Positions 1-8,239 are shown, numbered from the stretch's first letter. The stretch is DNA of 64,000 nt from Pseudomonas sp. ISL-84 (GCA_018613035.1 JAGGRA010000031.1:89401-153400); one strand, 5' to 3'. Made by a program: numbers and translations. Notes: generated by a model from the sequence alone, not told the origin.

Positions 1-1801
1 CACTATGAAGTATCAGCAATGGTGTATCCATTTCATTCACATAGGCAAGCGGAGAATGCTTCCATAGCTTATCAATATCATTCAAATTACTTTTAATTTG
101 CCAATCCGTAAAATAATAGCCGATATCACTTACCCCGTAAAAGCTGATCCAGTTGGAGATAGAGCGCTGTGTGACTGCTGCCTTGAAGCGGTTTGTATGC
201 CCAATAATCCAGTTGGTCATAAAGCCCCCATAGCTTCCACCTGTCACGCCAAGCCGGTCTTTATCAATAAAATCATAGTTTTCCAGCGCGTAATCAACTG
301 CATCCATAATATCTTCATAATCTTTGCCGCCGTAATCTCCCCTTACAGCGTCAACAAACTGCTGGCCGTATCCATGGCTTCCTCTTGGGTTAATAAATAA
401 TACGGCATAGCCTTTTGCAGTAAGGCACTGAAATTCGTGGAAATAGGAATTGGCATACATCGCATGAGGCCCGCCGTGGATTTCCACTACAAGCGGAGCT
501 TTGTCGCCATCCTGCAGATGGAGTGGCTTCATGATCCAGCCATGCAGATCCCAATCATCTGAAGATTTAAACTGAATCGGCTCTGCATCTGCAAGCTCCA
601 CCTTGCCCAAAAACTCTTCATTCACATTTGTCAGCTGTTCTAATTCTCCCGTTGGTACGTCCAGCAAAAATAAATCGCCAGGATATGCAGGCTTGCTGAT
701 GGCTACGACTGCCTGGTTGATATTTCCGCCGGTAGTCAAACCATACACATGCTGCTGATCCAGAAGCGCCGGGTACAATTCGCCCTCCAAAGAGCCATAA
801 TAAACAACTGTATTGCCATTGTCCGTGGCCAGGAAATAAAAACTCCTGCTGTCCTCTGCCCAAAGAATTCCTGGTGTCACTACACCCTGCTGGAAATCTC
901 CGATTGCATAATCCCCTGCCAAAATATCAGAATCCGCAGTCAGGCACTGTATGTTTTCAGTTTCAAGGCCGTAAATCCAAACCTTTGTATGTGTGGCATT
1001 TTCATATTCTCTTTCGTGTCCGAACATGCCCAGATATTTTCCATCTGGTGACCATGTAGCATTACCAAAATAACCTTTGCCGTTCGTTACCTTTTTCATT
1101 TCTTTTGTTTCAGGATTGACGAGATAAACATCGCTTACAAAAGAAAAATCTTTTTCTTCGCTTAAATCAGCCGTTACAGCCACTGATTTTCCATCAGGGG
1201 ACCAGCTTTGCACCTGATAGTCATGCTCACCTGAAGTTAGCTGTTCAATCATGCCAGTCTCTATATCTACAGCTGCCACTTGGCTGTATCTTCCGCTCCA
1301 AAATCCCTGAGCATCTGATTTGTGTTTCATTTTATCAATTTCAAGCGGAACCGGCTTCTCATCTTGCTTTTCCTGTTTTTCCGCTTTCCCCGCTTCTTCA
1401 TCTGGCTTCAAAGATACATTAAAAGCAAGCTTTTTTCCGTCCGGTGACCAAACAGGATTGGAAGCGCCATTTGTGCACTGGGTCAGCTGACGTGCTTCAC
1501 CGCCTGTTATGTTCATAATATAAATCTGCGGTTTGCCGCTCCTATCGGAAACGAATGCAAGCGCTCGTCCATCCGGAGACCAGCGCGGTGAATGATTTTT
1601 ATGTTCACCATACGTCCACTGGACTGGTTTATTCTTTTCGCTGGCATTTATATAGAATAAATTCGAGCTATATGTATTTTTATCTTCTAGTATTTTCGTC
1701 TCAACATATACCAAACCGGACCCATCCGAGGATAGCTGCGGGTCGGCAACCGACTTTAACTCATAAAGATCTTCAGGTTGTATTGCTCTCTTTTGTGTCA
1801 T
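1..1801 (-). CDS. S9 family (acylaminoacyl/prolyl oligopeptidase-like) peptidase, 3' end outside window
   Basis: Serine peptidase of family S9, expected to cleave short peptides in the cytosol. About 600 codons are visible and no stop is reached before the left edge. Residues 1 to about 400 contain repeated WSPDGK-type blades of the beta-propeller (TolB/WD40-like) that gates access. The alpha/beta-hydrolase domain follows, with the nucleophile elbow GGSYGG; Ser is near residue 523. The catalytic Asp and His lie beyond the edge. Two in-frame ATGs exist, at 1810 and 1801. I chose 1801 because AGGAAGG lies 9 nt before it and abuts the other. A YuxL-like protein of B. subtilis is the closest relative I recall; the exact orthologue is uncertain. 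Confidence 0.9.
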   Translation of the reverse strand, partial: MTQKRAIQPEDLYELKSVADPQLSSDGSGLVYVETKILEDKNTYSSNLFYINASEKNKPVQWTYGEHKNHSPRWSPDGRALAFVSDRSGKPQIYIMNITGGEARQLTQCTNGASNPVWSPDGKKLAFNVSLKPDEEAGKAEKQEKQDEKPVPLEIDKMKHKSDAQGFWSGRYSQVAAVDIETGMIEQLTSGEHDYQVQSWSPDGKSVAVTADLSEEKDFSFVSDVYLVNPETKEMKKVTNGKGYFGNATWSPDGKYLGMFGHEREYENATHTKVWIYGLETENIQCLTADSDILAGDYAIGDFQQGVVTPGILWAEDSRSFYFLATDNGNTVVYYGSLEGELYPALLDQQHVYGLTTGGNINQAVVAISKPAYPGDLFLLDVPTGELEQLTNVNEEFLGKVELADAEPIQFKSSDDWDLHGWIMKPLHLQDGDKAPLVVEIHGGPHAMYANSYFHEFQCLTAKGYAVLFINPRGSHGYGQQFVDAVRGDYGGKDYEDIMDAVDYALENYDFIDKDRLGVTGGSYGGFMTNWIIGHTNRFKAAVTQRSISNWISFYGVSDIGYYFTDWQIKSNLNDIDKLWKHSPLAYVNEMDTPLLILHS

Positions 1802-2072
1802 TTCTTCCATCCTTCCTAACTATGCTGTTCTACTTATTTCGACATTAGAAATAAAATCCCTTCTCATTCTGCTAATAGGTGAAACTTTTTTTGCTAAATG
1901 GAAATGATGTGGATAGGGGGCTTTCACCTTATTCGACAAATAAAGGCTCTTGCAAGGAGAAGCTTTCCTTTGTAAAATTAAATAGGAACACTTGTTCTGG
2001 AAAGATTATCTGGATGAAACTTGCAAGCTCGTGAAATAGCAGGCAACTTTTGATTAAGGGAGTAGAAAGATT

Positions 2073-2462
2073 ATGACGAGAATTCCTGAGGAAGACCGTA
2101 ACGTAATGGAACAGGCTATCTATTTGCCAATGGTATTAACTATTTTAAACCGTGATCTGATTGTTATTAATAAAAGTCCCTTCAAACTAAAACAGCCTTA
2201 TCTTGATTTAGTTGAAGAAACCCTGAAAGTCATACAAAATGAACTATCAGAAGTCAAACGCTATATGAACAAAAACCAGCTCAAGGTTCATGAAATTAAA
2301 CGAGATGACGCGTTTACCATGTTCATGTTTCTCTATAAAGGCTACGAGGAGCGTCATAATTACTTTAATCCCCGCATCCGCAACAAAGTTCAGGAGCTAA
2401 TGGTATATTATCTGTTTAAAAGGCATGTGACCGGAACTGGCAAAAACCTAAAAGCAAATTAA
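2073..2462 (+). CDS. yhjD: YhjD-like protein of unknown function
   Basis: A 129-residue soluble, charged and probably helical protein with no signal peptide or membrane segment. No catalytic motif is recognisable. It opens with MTRIPEEDR, which I recall from YhjD of Bacillus, a small protein linked to sporulation by expression data rather than by known function. Its position two genes from comK and yhzC matches the B. subtilis order comK...yhjD, which supports the name. GGGAG sits 10 nt before the ATG. It is transcribed away from the S9 peptidase and converges on comK. Function unknown. Confidence 0.7.
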   Translation: MTRIPEEDRNVMEQAIYLPMVLTILNRDLIVINKSPFKLKQPYLDLVEETLKVIQNELSEVKRYMNKNQLKVHEIKRDDAFTMFMFLYKGYEERHNYFNPRIRNKVQELMVYYLFKRHVTGTGKNLKAN

Positions 2463-2514
2463 TTCGATAAATTTGTAATGGGAAGAGCCTGCTTTTAATA
2501 TTGTAATATACACG

Positions 2515-2547
2515 GAAAAACAGAAGCATGAAAACATGCATGCTTCT
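2515..2547 (-). terminator. Terminator of comK
   Basis: AGAAGCATG pairs with CATGCTTCT around an 8-nt loop. On the minus strand the stem is followed by a T-run (GTTTTT), placing a rho-independent terminator 18 nt after the comK stop. Confidence 0.75.
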
Positions 2548-2564
2548 CGCTTATCCTGCTATCC

Positions 2565-3134
2565 CTAATCCCTTCTTGCACCATATGCTCCCGCTCTCTC
2601 CGAAGCATTCAAACTTCTGGAACCATTTAAAAAGTATAGTGCCTTTCTCTCTGATTCTTCTATCCTGCTTATTAGAGTTGTTTTTAGCAATGCTGTCCTC
2701 AGCAGCTGGTTATTAAAAGTATTGTAAGACACTGGAAGAATAAAACTTTGCTTATTTTTGAAAACCGCCTCTGTATTTCCGTCATTAGTCCGTTTGTAAT
2801 AGAGAATATGCTCCTGTGCAATCCAAATGCATTCAGGATTGCTTGGAGAGGTTGTTGGGAAAAAATAAATGAAGTTTGTGGGGTCAATTGTAATCGGAGC
2901 CTTGTGGGTTATTCCGGTCAATTGGCGCGTACCCTCCTTTCTGCCTTCATAGCTTGAACCGAAAAACCTGCAGCTTTTTTTAATAATTTCAATGGGTTTA
3001 AATGGGGAAGTCAATTCTTCATCAAGCCCCCAAATTTGTGAATAAACCTTAAGGCCATAAGGGAGAGGCTTGATAATCATCGTATTTGGATTGATCTCAT
3101 ATTCTTCGATTAGCTGAGTATTTGGGCTTCTCAT
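2565..3134 (-). CDS. comK: Competence transcription factor ComK
   Basis: Master activator of late competence (DNA uptake and recombination) genes, which binds paired AAAA-N5-TTTT boxes as a tetramer. The 189-residue protein keeps the family core: the block containing CRFFGSSYEGRK, then HKAPITIDPTNFIYFFPT, then LPVSYNTFNNQLLRTA. B. subtilis ComK has 192 residues. The longer open frame begins 13 codons upstream, but the ATG at 3134 has GGAG 8 nt before it and gives the family length. The C-terminal 30 residues are poorly conserved. It is divergent from yhzC, as in B. subtilis. Competence itself cannot be inferred, since many Bacillaceae keep comK without being transformable in the laboratory. 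Confidence 0.95.
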   Translation of the reverse strand: MRSPNTQLIEEYEINPNTMIIKPLPYGLKVYSQIWGLDEELTSPFKPIEIIKKSCRFFGSSYEGRKEGTRQLTGITHKAPITIDPTNFIYFFPTTSPSNPECIWIAQEHILYYKRTNDGNTEAVFKNKQSFILPVSYNTFNNQLLRTALLKTTLISRIEESERKALYFLNGSRSLNASERAGAYGARRD

Positions 3135-3334
3135 TTTTTCATCTCCTTTTTTTGTATACCGCCGCATTTTCATAATAGCACCAATTAATCTAAAAATTAC
3201 TAATTTTCGATAATAGTTGCTAAAATGTTCACATTTTCGACATCCATGAAAATATTTTCTAAAAATTTAAAAAATTTAGTTGAATATTCAGAAGGAATTC
3301 CATATAATATTAAAAAGCATCAGGGGTGATTTCC
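3135..3334. promoter_or_regulatory. AT-rich divergent control region of comK and yhzC
   Basis: About 200 bp, extremely AT-rich, with several A-tract/T-tract pairs (for example AAAATGTTCACATTTT and GAAAATATTTTC). ComK, CodY, AbrB and Rok act at this position in B. subtilis. None of the pairs here has the exact N5 spacing of a canonical ComK AT-box, so I describe the region without naming sites. Confidence 0.45.
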
Positions 3335-3571
3335 ATGAAGGAAAAATCATACACCGAATTAATGAAAGCGAGCGCCATGAAGCGCAAGCAGCAGAAAGAG
3401 TCCTTTGTTCTTGACCTTTACATTGACATGCTGATTTCTGAGATCCTGCTGAACACAGAAAAAGAAAAATTAATGAAAAAAGTGGACGCAGCCATTGACG
3501 AAGGAAACAAGCCGGCATTTATCCATTTATCAAACCAGTACAGGGAACTTTCCAAACGTTTCGGTACTTAG
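3335..3571 (+). CDS. yhzC: IDEAL-domain protein YhzC
   Basis: A 78-residue protein with an IDEAL domain in its second half (VDAAIDEGNKPAFIHLSNQY region) after a basic, helical N-terminus. IDEAL domains are short helical modules, named after their conserved motif, found in several small Bacillus proteins; in ComK-linked cases the role is unknown. An in-frame GTG at 3326 lies inside the ribosome binding site AGGGGTG, so the ATG at 3335 with 7-nt spacing is the start. The gene is divergent from comK, as in B. subtilis, and a strong terminator follows it. Confidence 0.8.
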   Translation: MKEKSYTELMKASAMKRKQQKESFVLDLYIDMLISEILLNTEKEKLMKKVDAAIDEGNKPAFIHLSNQYRELSKRFGT

Positions 3572-3584
3572 CAAATTAAAGTTG

Positions 3585-3617
3585 CCCCCCGCCAAAAAAG
3601 CGGGGGATTTTATTTTT
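3585..3617 (+). terminator. Terminator of yhzC
   Basis: CCCCCGC and GCGGGGG form a GC-rich stem over a CAAAAAA loop, followed by ATTTTATTTTT. It lies 14 nt after the yhzC stop. Confidence 0.9.
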
Positions 3618-3636
3618 ACAGTTAGGAGAATGACTC

Positions 3637-4278
3637 TTGAGTGACAGGCATTTATTTTTAATGGGCGGCAGCCCGCCTTTCGGAGAAATTTCAGGAAGAA
3701 AATTTGCAGAGCTCTCTTCTGCATCTACAAATAAAGTAGCAGTACTCTTTTTGGAAAGGGAAGGCTGGATAAACTATATGGACAAGTATACAAGGCCTTT
3801 AAAGCAATACGGAGTTAAAGATTGCACCTATCTTCCGCTGTCCTCTTCTTCGTCAGCTTCACTTTTTGAGGAACTGCTCTGTTGCTCCGGAATCATTATT
3901 GGCGGTGGCGAAACTGAAAAATACAGGAGCTTTATAGCGGAAACAGGTCTTGGTGAATGCATCAGGAAGATGTATTGGGAAGGCATCCCCGTGGCAGGCT
4001 TCTCGGCAGGGGCTTTAATATGCCCGGAGCATTGTATAATCCCTCCAGTTGACACGCCGAAAAAGCAGCATCTTTTTCTGAATGGGCTCGGATTGATCCG
4101 TGATTGTGCTATCAGTGTCCATTTTACAAAGTGGAACGAAAGGGAAAATTTAAAAGCGGCTATGAAAAGGACTGGTGCTTCAGTTGGTTATGGAATTGAT
4201 GATGGAGCAGGTATTTATTTTACTAATGAAATACCAGCTTTTAAGGATGGAAGCATTCATACATATAAAAAGATCTAA
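3637..4278 (+). CDS. Peptidase E / cyanophycinase-like (S51, class I glutamine amidotransferase fold) protein
   Basis: A 213-residue cytosolic serine hydrolase of family S51. Peptidase E removes N-terminal Asp from dipeptides; cyanophycinase relatives cleave beta-Asp-Arg. Visible motifs are GGSPPFGE at the N-terminus, IIIGGGETEKY near residue 90 and the nucleophile elbow GFSAGA near residue 127, with His in the SVHFTKW block. The start is a TTG preceded by TTAGGAGAA at 6-7 nt; no ATG gives a complete N-terminal strand. It stands alone between terminators, so it is probably monocistronic. Substrate cannot be deduced. B. subtilis YgaJ is a plausible relative. Confidence 0.85.
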   Translation: MSDRHLFLMGGSPPFGEISGRKFAELSSASTNKVAVLFLEREGWINYMDKYTRPLKQYGVKDCTYLPLSSSSSASLFEELLCCSGIIIGGGETEKYRSFIAETGLGECIRKMYWEGIPVAGFSAGALICPEHCIIPPVDTPKKQHLFLNGLGLIRDCAISVHFTKWNERENLKAAMKRTGASVGYGIDDGAGIYFTNEIPAFKDGSIHTYKKI

Positions 4279-4310
4279 AAAGCAGACCCAATGGGCCTGC
4301 TTTTTAACTT
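4277..4310 (+). terminator. Terminator of the peptidase E-like gene
   Basis: AAAAAGCAG...CTGCTTTTT stem with an inner CCC/GGG pair, starting at the stop codon. Confidence 0.85.
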
Positions 4311-4321
4311 CTTAATAGAAT

Positions 4322-4491
4322 GTCTCTGTTAAACTTGCCTGGTGATTTCCGCTTCAGGGACTTAGCGAACAGCGGGCGGTCCGACGCTCCTCGTCCCTTA
4401 GCGCCTTTGGGGTCTCCCTTTGACTCGCTAGTCTCGTGCCTTCCGCTCCAATCATCAGGGTGCTAAATCAACATTTAGCTTTAACACAGCC
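4322..4491 (-). repeat. MITE-like dispersed repeat, family A, copy 1 (short form)
   Basis: About 170 bp, read on the minus strand. Its ends are near-complementary (GGCTGTGTTAAAG and GTTTAACAGAGAC). Inside are the family arms CCTGATGATT...AGGCAC and GTCCCT...AATCACCAGG, each flanking a GGAGCGGA or GAAGCGGA core. It matches the copies at 43.6, 51.7 and 57.9 kb and lacks the roughly 85-bp inner segment of the long forms. It encodes no plausible protein and fills the gap between the S51 gene and yhfN. Confidence 0.8.
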
Positions 4492-4510
4492 AATATAATA
4501 ATGGGCACCC

Positions 4511-5800
4511 TTATTGAGCCTGCTCTCTCTCCTTCTGTCTCTGCTTAATTTCAAACTCCTCCAGCATTGAAATCCGTTCCAGCATGGTTGGATGGCCATA
4601 CCGGAATACTTTCACAAGTAGCGGCGGATTCACCTGGCTCAAGCCTGCCCTTGTCAGCTCCTGAAATGTTTGGATAGCAGCATCCGAATCCTCGGTCATT
4701 TCAATCGCATAACGATCAGCCCTTGTTTCCTGGTATCGCGAAACCAAATTGGTCAACGGGCTGGAAATGAACAAAAGCATTGAAAGAATCATTAAGAATA
4801 ATGGCAAGGACCTTATATCATTTACAGCAGGAATTTTAAGCGCCCTTCCCCATTTATCAATTGCCTTTTCCATTAATTTAGCGGTCAGGTAAAGGCCCAG
4901 CAGGGACAGCAGCAAGTAGCCTCCGATTCCGATATAGATATGCTTTTCAACATAATGGGCCATTTCATGTGCCATAATAAACAGAATTTGGTCTTCATTT
5001 AATTTATTCAGGGTTGTGTCCCAAAGAACAATTCTGGAATTAGAGCCGATACCTGTAACATAGGCATTCAGCGCATTTGTTTTTTCAGCCATATCGACCT
5101 CAAAAACATGTTCAGCAGGGATATTTGCCTGATTTGCGAGTTCAAGTATTTTGGTTTCAAGTTCTTTATTTTTTAAAGGGTAAAAATCATTATAAAGAGG
5201 GTCAATGACAACAGGCTGCAAAAACATCATAAATAAGGTGAAAGGAATAGATAGAAGCCATGCGTAAAGCCACCATCTTCTCTTGCTCTTATTAATCAGC
5301 CAATATAAAACCGATACAATCAGGACCATCGTTCCATAATTAACCCAAAAATCAATGAGTTCATCCTTCATCCACCCGCTAAAGCTTTGAGTCGAGATAT
5401 TATAAGTTTTCGATAATGAAAAACTGATGTAGCTTAATGGCATCGTGGCGATAAACGCAAAAAATGAAAGCCAAATAAGATAAATAGCTGTTTGCAGAAA
5501 CTTATATGGTGTAGATTGCTCCGCCCATTTTTTAAAAGCCTTTGACAAACCAAATAGAAGAATGAATAAATAGAAGACCCATTCAAAGGGTGTGGAGATG
5601 AAAAACAGTAAATTTCTTATTTTTGAATATTCCTCACTAAGCATCAATTCCCTGCCGTTGAGGAATGTTGCAGGATCTGCCCGTGAGCCTTCATATTCAA
5701 ACGGCAGACTGTTATCCGCAAAGTAAAATAAATACCAATAAAAAAATAAGCCGTATAAGCAAAAGGCTAACGCGCCGTAAAAGCCTAATTTTCTTGCCAT
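4511..5800 (-). CDS. yhfN: M48 family membrane zinc endopeptidase (Ste24/CAAX-protease type)
   Basis: Integral membrane metallopeptidase of 429 residues, expected to act in membrane protein or peptide turnover. The zinc motif HEMAH is near residue 285 and the third ligand is in ETRAD near residue 362, the Ste24 arrangement. Around seven hydrophobic segments are visible: one at the N-terminus, a cluster at residues 60-210, and two after HExxH. An upstream GTG would add nine residues, but the ATG used here follows AAAGGGGGG by 6 nt. YhfN is the B. subtilis counterpart in this neighbourhood. It is flanked by a family A repeat downstream and a degenerate repeat array upstream. Confidence 0.9.
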   Translation of the reverse strand: MARKLGFYGALAFCLYGLFFYWYLFYFADNSLPFEYEGSRADPATFLNGRELMLSEEYSKIRNLLFFISTPFEWVFYLFILLFGLSKAFKKWAEQSTPYKFLQTAIYLIWLSFFAFIATMPLSYISFSLSKTYNISTQSFSGWMKDELIDFWVNYGTMVLIVSVLYWLINKSKRRWWLYAWLLSIPFTLFMMFLQPVVIDPLYNDFYPLKNKELETKILELANQANIPAEHVFEVDMAEKTNALNAYVTGIGSNSRIVLWDTTLNKLNEDQILFIMAHEMAHYVEKHIYIGIGGYLLLSLLGLYLTAKLMEKAIDKWGRALKIPAVNDIRSLPLFLMILSMLLFISSPLTNLVSRYQETRADRYAIEMTEDSDAAIQTFQELTRAGLSQVNPPLLVKVFRYGHPTMLERISMLEEFEIKQRQKEREQAQ

Positions 5801-5949
5801 CTGATTCCCCCCTTTTGGTACAACCATTCTATAATTAGTTTAGTATAAAAATCTGTAATTAGAACTATTTTAGTTGGACATTCATTCAATGATTAGGGCT
5901 GGTGTTCACTGCCACTGGTTCCAGATATTCCAGCCAGGCCGCTGCCATG

Positions 5950-6090
5950 ATTTATCGTCCAATGAGCAATGTTTATTGGCCAAATGTAAGTTTTGCGGTT
6001 TTCCGACTCCGGATCAGCAGGTGAAAATGAATTTACCGGCTGATCTGATTATTAGGATCTACCGGCCAAATTGCGTGAATACCGGCAAAC
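5950..6090. repeat. Degenerate short-period repeat array D1
   Basis: The roughly 360-bp gap between yhfN and the azlD terminator holds no credible gene. From TTTATCGTCC onward it repeats TTTATTGGCC, TTTACCGGC, TCTACCGGCC and TACCGGC at intervals of about 20-26 bp. The units are much degraded but resemble the exact 21-bp array at 7978-8103. Probably a decaying tandem repeat. Confidence 0.4.
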
Positions 6091-6159
6091 GATATTTTTG
6101 CAGCTTCAAGCTTATGTCCATGACCCGTTTAAAATCATTTCCGCAAAATAAATTTTCTA

Positions 6160-6190
6160 ATGAAAAAACCGGCTCTATGAACCGGTTCAA
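6160..6190 (-). terminator. Terminator of azlCD
   Basis: On the minus strand, AACCGG and CCGGTT flank TTCATAGAG and are followed by TTTTTTC. It lies 24 nt after the azlD stop. Confidence 0.8.
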
Positions 6191-6213
6191 TGCACAATCT
6201 ATCATTATCATAT

Positions 6214-6519
6214 CTAAATAAGGAACGAATATACAGATAAAACAGCAATAGATCCTAAAACGACTACAATGACATTTGCTCCTAAAAAGGCTGCAATAAA
6301 AGCGGCACCAGCGCCCAGCAGCCCGAACCAAATATCCTCATTTATAAACAAGATTCCAGGAAAAATAAGTGCCCCTAATGTGGCATAGGGAACATTTTTT
6401 AAAACTCCCTGAACAAAGCCCGGCAGTTCTTTGCCTTTGAACAGCACAAAAGGCAAGAGTCTCGGAATATAGGTAACTAATGCCATGCCAGCTATCATCC
6501 ATACCATTTGGCTACTCAT
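6214..6519 (-). CDS. azlD: AzlD, small subunit of branched-chain amino acid exporter
   Basis: A 101-residue membrane protein with about four hydrophobic helices and the family motif YIPRLLPF near residue 18. AzlD pairs with AzlC (LIV-E family); in B. subtilis AzlCD exports branched-chain amino acids and confers 4-azaleucine resistance. It overlaps the end of azlC by 8 nt, so it is translationally coupled. CAGGAGC precedes the ATG. Confidence 0.9.
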   Translation of the reverse strand: MSSQMVWMIAGMALVTYIPRLLPFVLFKGKELPGFVQGVLKNVPYATLGALIFPGILFINEDIWFGLLGAGAAFIAAFLGANVIVVVLGSIAVLSVYSFLI

Positions 6520-7240
6520 GCTCCTGCCCCCTTTGCTTATTTTTCACCATTTCAATCAATTCAATCATTACAGCAGATAAAAGGGTTGCCAATACGATTG
6601 CCCAGCCAGTTGATAAAGCATTGGTCAAAGTAAAAATAATATTAAAGCATGCGGCCAGTGCAGCAAGGAATACTACCTTAGCACTTTTTTTCATTGAAGG
6701 AACAAGGAGGCCAACAAACATGGCATATAGCGCAACAGACATACTTTCCTGCAGGGTTTGCGGAAGACTCGCCCCAATCAGGTGCCCAAGCCCCGAGCAG
6801 ACCACCCAGCTGGTGTAAGAAATAGAGATAAGTCCAAGCATATATCCGCTTGTTACCTTTTCATCGCGGACTGCAGCAACTGAAAAGGTTTCGTCAGTAA
6901 TTCCAAAGGATAGGATAGCTTTATTCGCTATCTGGTCGTCCTCCCATTTTTCGTTAAGGGAAGTGGACATCAAAAAATGCCTGATATTCACTATAAAGGT
7001 CGTCAGGATAATTTCAAAAATTCCTGTTCCCAATGAAAGGAGGCTCAGCGATATATATTGCGCTGCACCGGCAAACACGAGAAAGCTCATTAATACTGTT
7101 TCACCAATTGAAAGCCCGGTTGTTTTTGCCAGCAGCCCGAATGTCAAGGCAACCGGGGCATATCCAATCGCGATGCTGATCCCTGACTGGAATCCTTTCC
7201 TGTACTCAGTAGCAGGCTTGTTGACTGCAATTTCTGCCAT
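6512..7240 (-). CDS. azlC: AzlC, large subunit of branched-chain amino acid exporter
   Basis: A 242-residue polytopic protein (about six to seven helices) of the AzlC family, marked by GISIAIGYAPVALTFG near the N-terminus and FGITDETFSV near residue 120. A GTG three codons upstream lies inside the GGCGGTGA ribosome binding site, so I use the ATG at 7240. It is the first gene of azlC-azlD and diverges from an XRE-cupin regulator. Such a regulator next to azlCD suggests local control, whereas B. subtilis uses the Lrp-like AzlB. Confidence 0.9.
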   Translation of the reverse strand: MAEIAVNKPATEYRKGFQSGISIAIGYAPVALTFGLLAKTTGLSIGETVLMSFLVFAGAAQYISLSLLSLGTGIFEIILTTFIVNIRHFLMSTSLNEKWEDDQIANKAILSFGITDETFSVAAVRDEKVTSGYMLGLISISYTSWVVCSGLGHLIGASLPQTLQESMSVALYAMFVGLLVPSMKKSAKVVFLAALAACFNIIFTLTNALSTGWAIVLATLLSAVMIELIEMVKNKQRGQEHE

Positions 7241-7317
7241 TTCGTTCACCGCCCCAAAAATATAATAATAGGTTCTAAAAATATACTATAATAGACATAA
7301 TATAAAGTACGACAATT

Positions 7318-7352
7318 TAATATAACATATTATACATTCGTGCGTTATATTA
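7318..7352. promoter_or_regulatory. Inverted repeat in the azlC / XRE-cupin divergent promoter region
   Basis: TAATATAAC and GTTATATTA form a perfect 9-bp inverted repeat with a 17-bp spacer, just upstream of the regulator start and inside the divergent promoter region. It is a plausible operator for the adjacent XRE-cupin protein. Confidence 0.5.
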
Positions 7353-7374
7353 CACAATGATTTTGGAGGATATC

Positions 7375-7926
7375 ATGGAGAATATTCAAAAAAGTATTGG
7401 GGAAAACCTGAGGAATATTCGAAAAACAAGAGGATACAGCCTTGATGCTACTGCAGAATTGACTGGTGTCAGCAAAGCAATGCTTGGGCAAATTGAACGG
7501 GGAGAATCCAATCCAACTGTCACTACCCTTTGGAAAATTGCCAGCGGCCTACAAGTCTCATTTTCCTCACTTATTAATGAGGAGTCCTCTGATGTGCATT
7601 TTATAGAATTGCAAACGATTACCCCCATTATGGAAAGCATGGGCAATTACAGGGTATATCCCGTATTTCCGTTTGACCCGCGCAAAAAATTTGAAATCTT
7701 TACTGTAGAAATTGAGCCAGGCTGCCAGCATACATCTGATAAGCATAATGAAGGTGTTGAAGAATATATCACCGTTATGTCAGGCACACTTGAATTAATA
7801 ATTGGCGACCAGCGGATTACAGTCCGTACAGGCAACTCCGTTAAATTCCTGGCGAATAAAGCCCACACATATAAAAATAAGGGCGAGGTATTGATCCGGT
7901 ATCAGGCAGTTATGTATTATCCATAA
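7375..7926 (+). CDS. XRE-family transcriptional regulator with C-terminal cupin domain
   Basis: A 183-residue one-component regulator. Residues about 8-65 form an XRE/Cro helix-turn-helix (TAELTGVSKAMLGQIERGES is the recognition region). Residues about 110-180 form a cupin_2 beta-barrel (SDKHNEGVEEYITVMSG, with HNEGVEEY as ligand-like residues) that should sense a small molecule. The ATG at 7375 follows GGAGG by 6 nt; an ATG six codons upstream has no such site. Divergence from azlCD suggests that it controls amino acid export. The ligand is unknown. Confidence 0.85.
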   Translation: MENIQKSIGENLRNIRKTRGYSLDATAELTGVSKAMLGQIERGESNPTVTTLWKIASGLQVSFSSLINEESSDVHFIELQTITPIMESMGNYRVYPVFPFDPRKKFEIFTVEIEPGCQHTSDKHNEGVEEYITVMSGTLELIIGDQRITVRTGNSVKFLANKAHTYKNKGEVLIRYQAVMYYP

Positions 7927-7934
7927 AATTTTTG

Positions 7935-7966
7935 GCATATCGCTGACAGGCGGTATGCTTTTTTTC
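7935..7966 (+). terminator. Terminator of the XRE-cupin gene
   Basis: GCATATCGC and GCGGTATGC stem followed by TTTTTTTC. Confidence 0.85.
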
Positions 7967-7977
7967 TGGGCTTTTTC

Positions 7978-8103
7978 CATTTATCCAGTATATTTTCCAT
8001 TTTATCTTACAGCATTAGGCATTTATCCGGCATCGAATTCTTTTTATCTTACTAGATTGAAAATTTATCTAGCATCTAAAAAATGTATCTTACATTTGGC
8101 ACA
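7978..8103. repeat. Exact-period 21-bp tandem array D2 (six units)
   Basis: Six consecutive 21-bp units, each carrying TTTATC or TGTATC at the same phase. Odd units read TTTATCCAG, TTTATCCGG and TTTATCTAG; even units all read TATCTTAC. The higher-order period is therefore 42 bp. The array lies in the gap between the terminators of the XRE gene and the ABC operon. Because 42 is divisible by three, one frame shows a 14-residue repeat, but no ribosome binding site or homologue supports a gene. Confidence 0.8.
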
Positions 8104-8191
8104 ATTCATCCTGGGTGTGACAATTTTGCTCTCCCATTAATAATAAATCTTGGTTTCATTGTGGACCTCTATCGCACAAGCGCTGTCTTTT

Positions 8192-8232
8192 CCAACTAAA
8201 CAAACCGGACCAAGCATTACGCCCTGTCCGGT
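8192..8232 (-). terminator. Terminator of the ABC importer operon
   Basis: On the minus strand, ACCGGAC and GTCCGGT stem, then TTGTTTAGTT. It lies just after the ATPase stop. Confidence 0.7.
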
Positions 8233-8239
8233 CTCCTAT

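Noticed and set aside
1870..1930. Inverted repeat AGGTGAAA...TTTCACCT upstream of yhjD as a terminator
   Set aside because: The 37-nt loop and missing T-run make it unlikely.
3150..3300. ComK AT-boxes for autoregulation
   Set aside because: A- and T-tracts are abundant but none shows AAAA-N5-TTTT twice at the required separation.
7955..8140. A 61-codon forward frame with an apparent 14-residue internal repeat
   Set aside because: The repeat is the 42-bp DNA period read in frame. There is no ribosome binding site, it begins inside a terminator, and the peptide resembles nothing.
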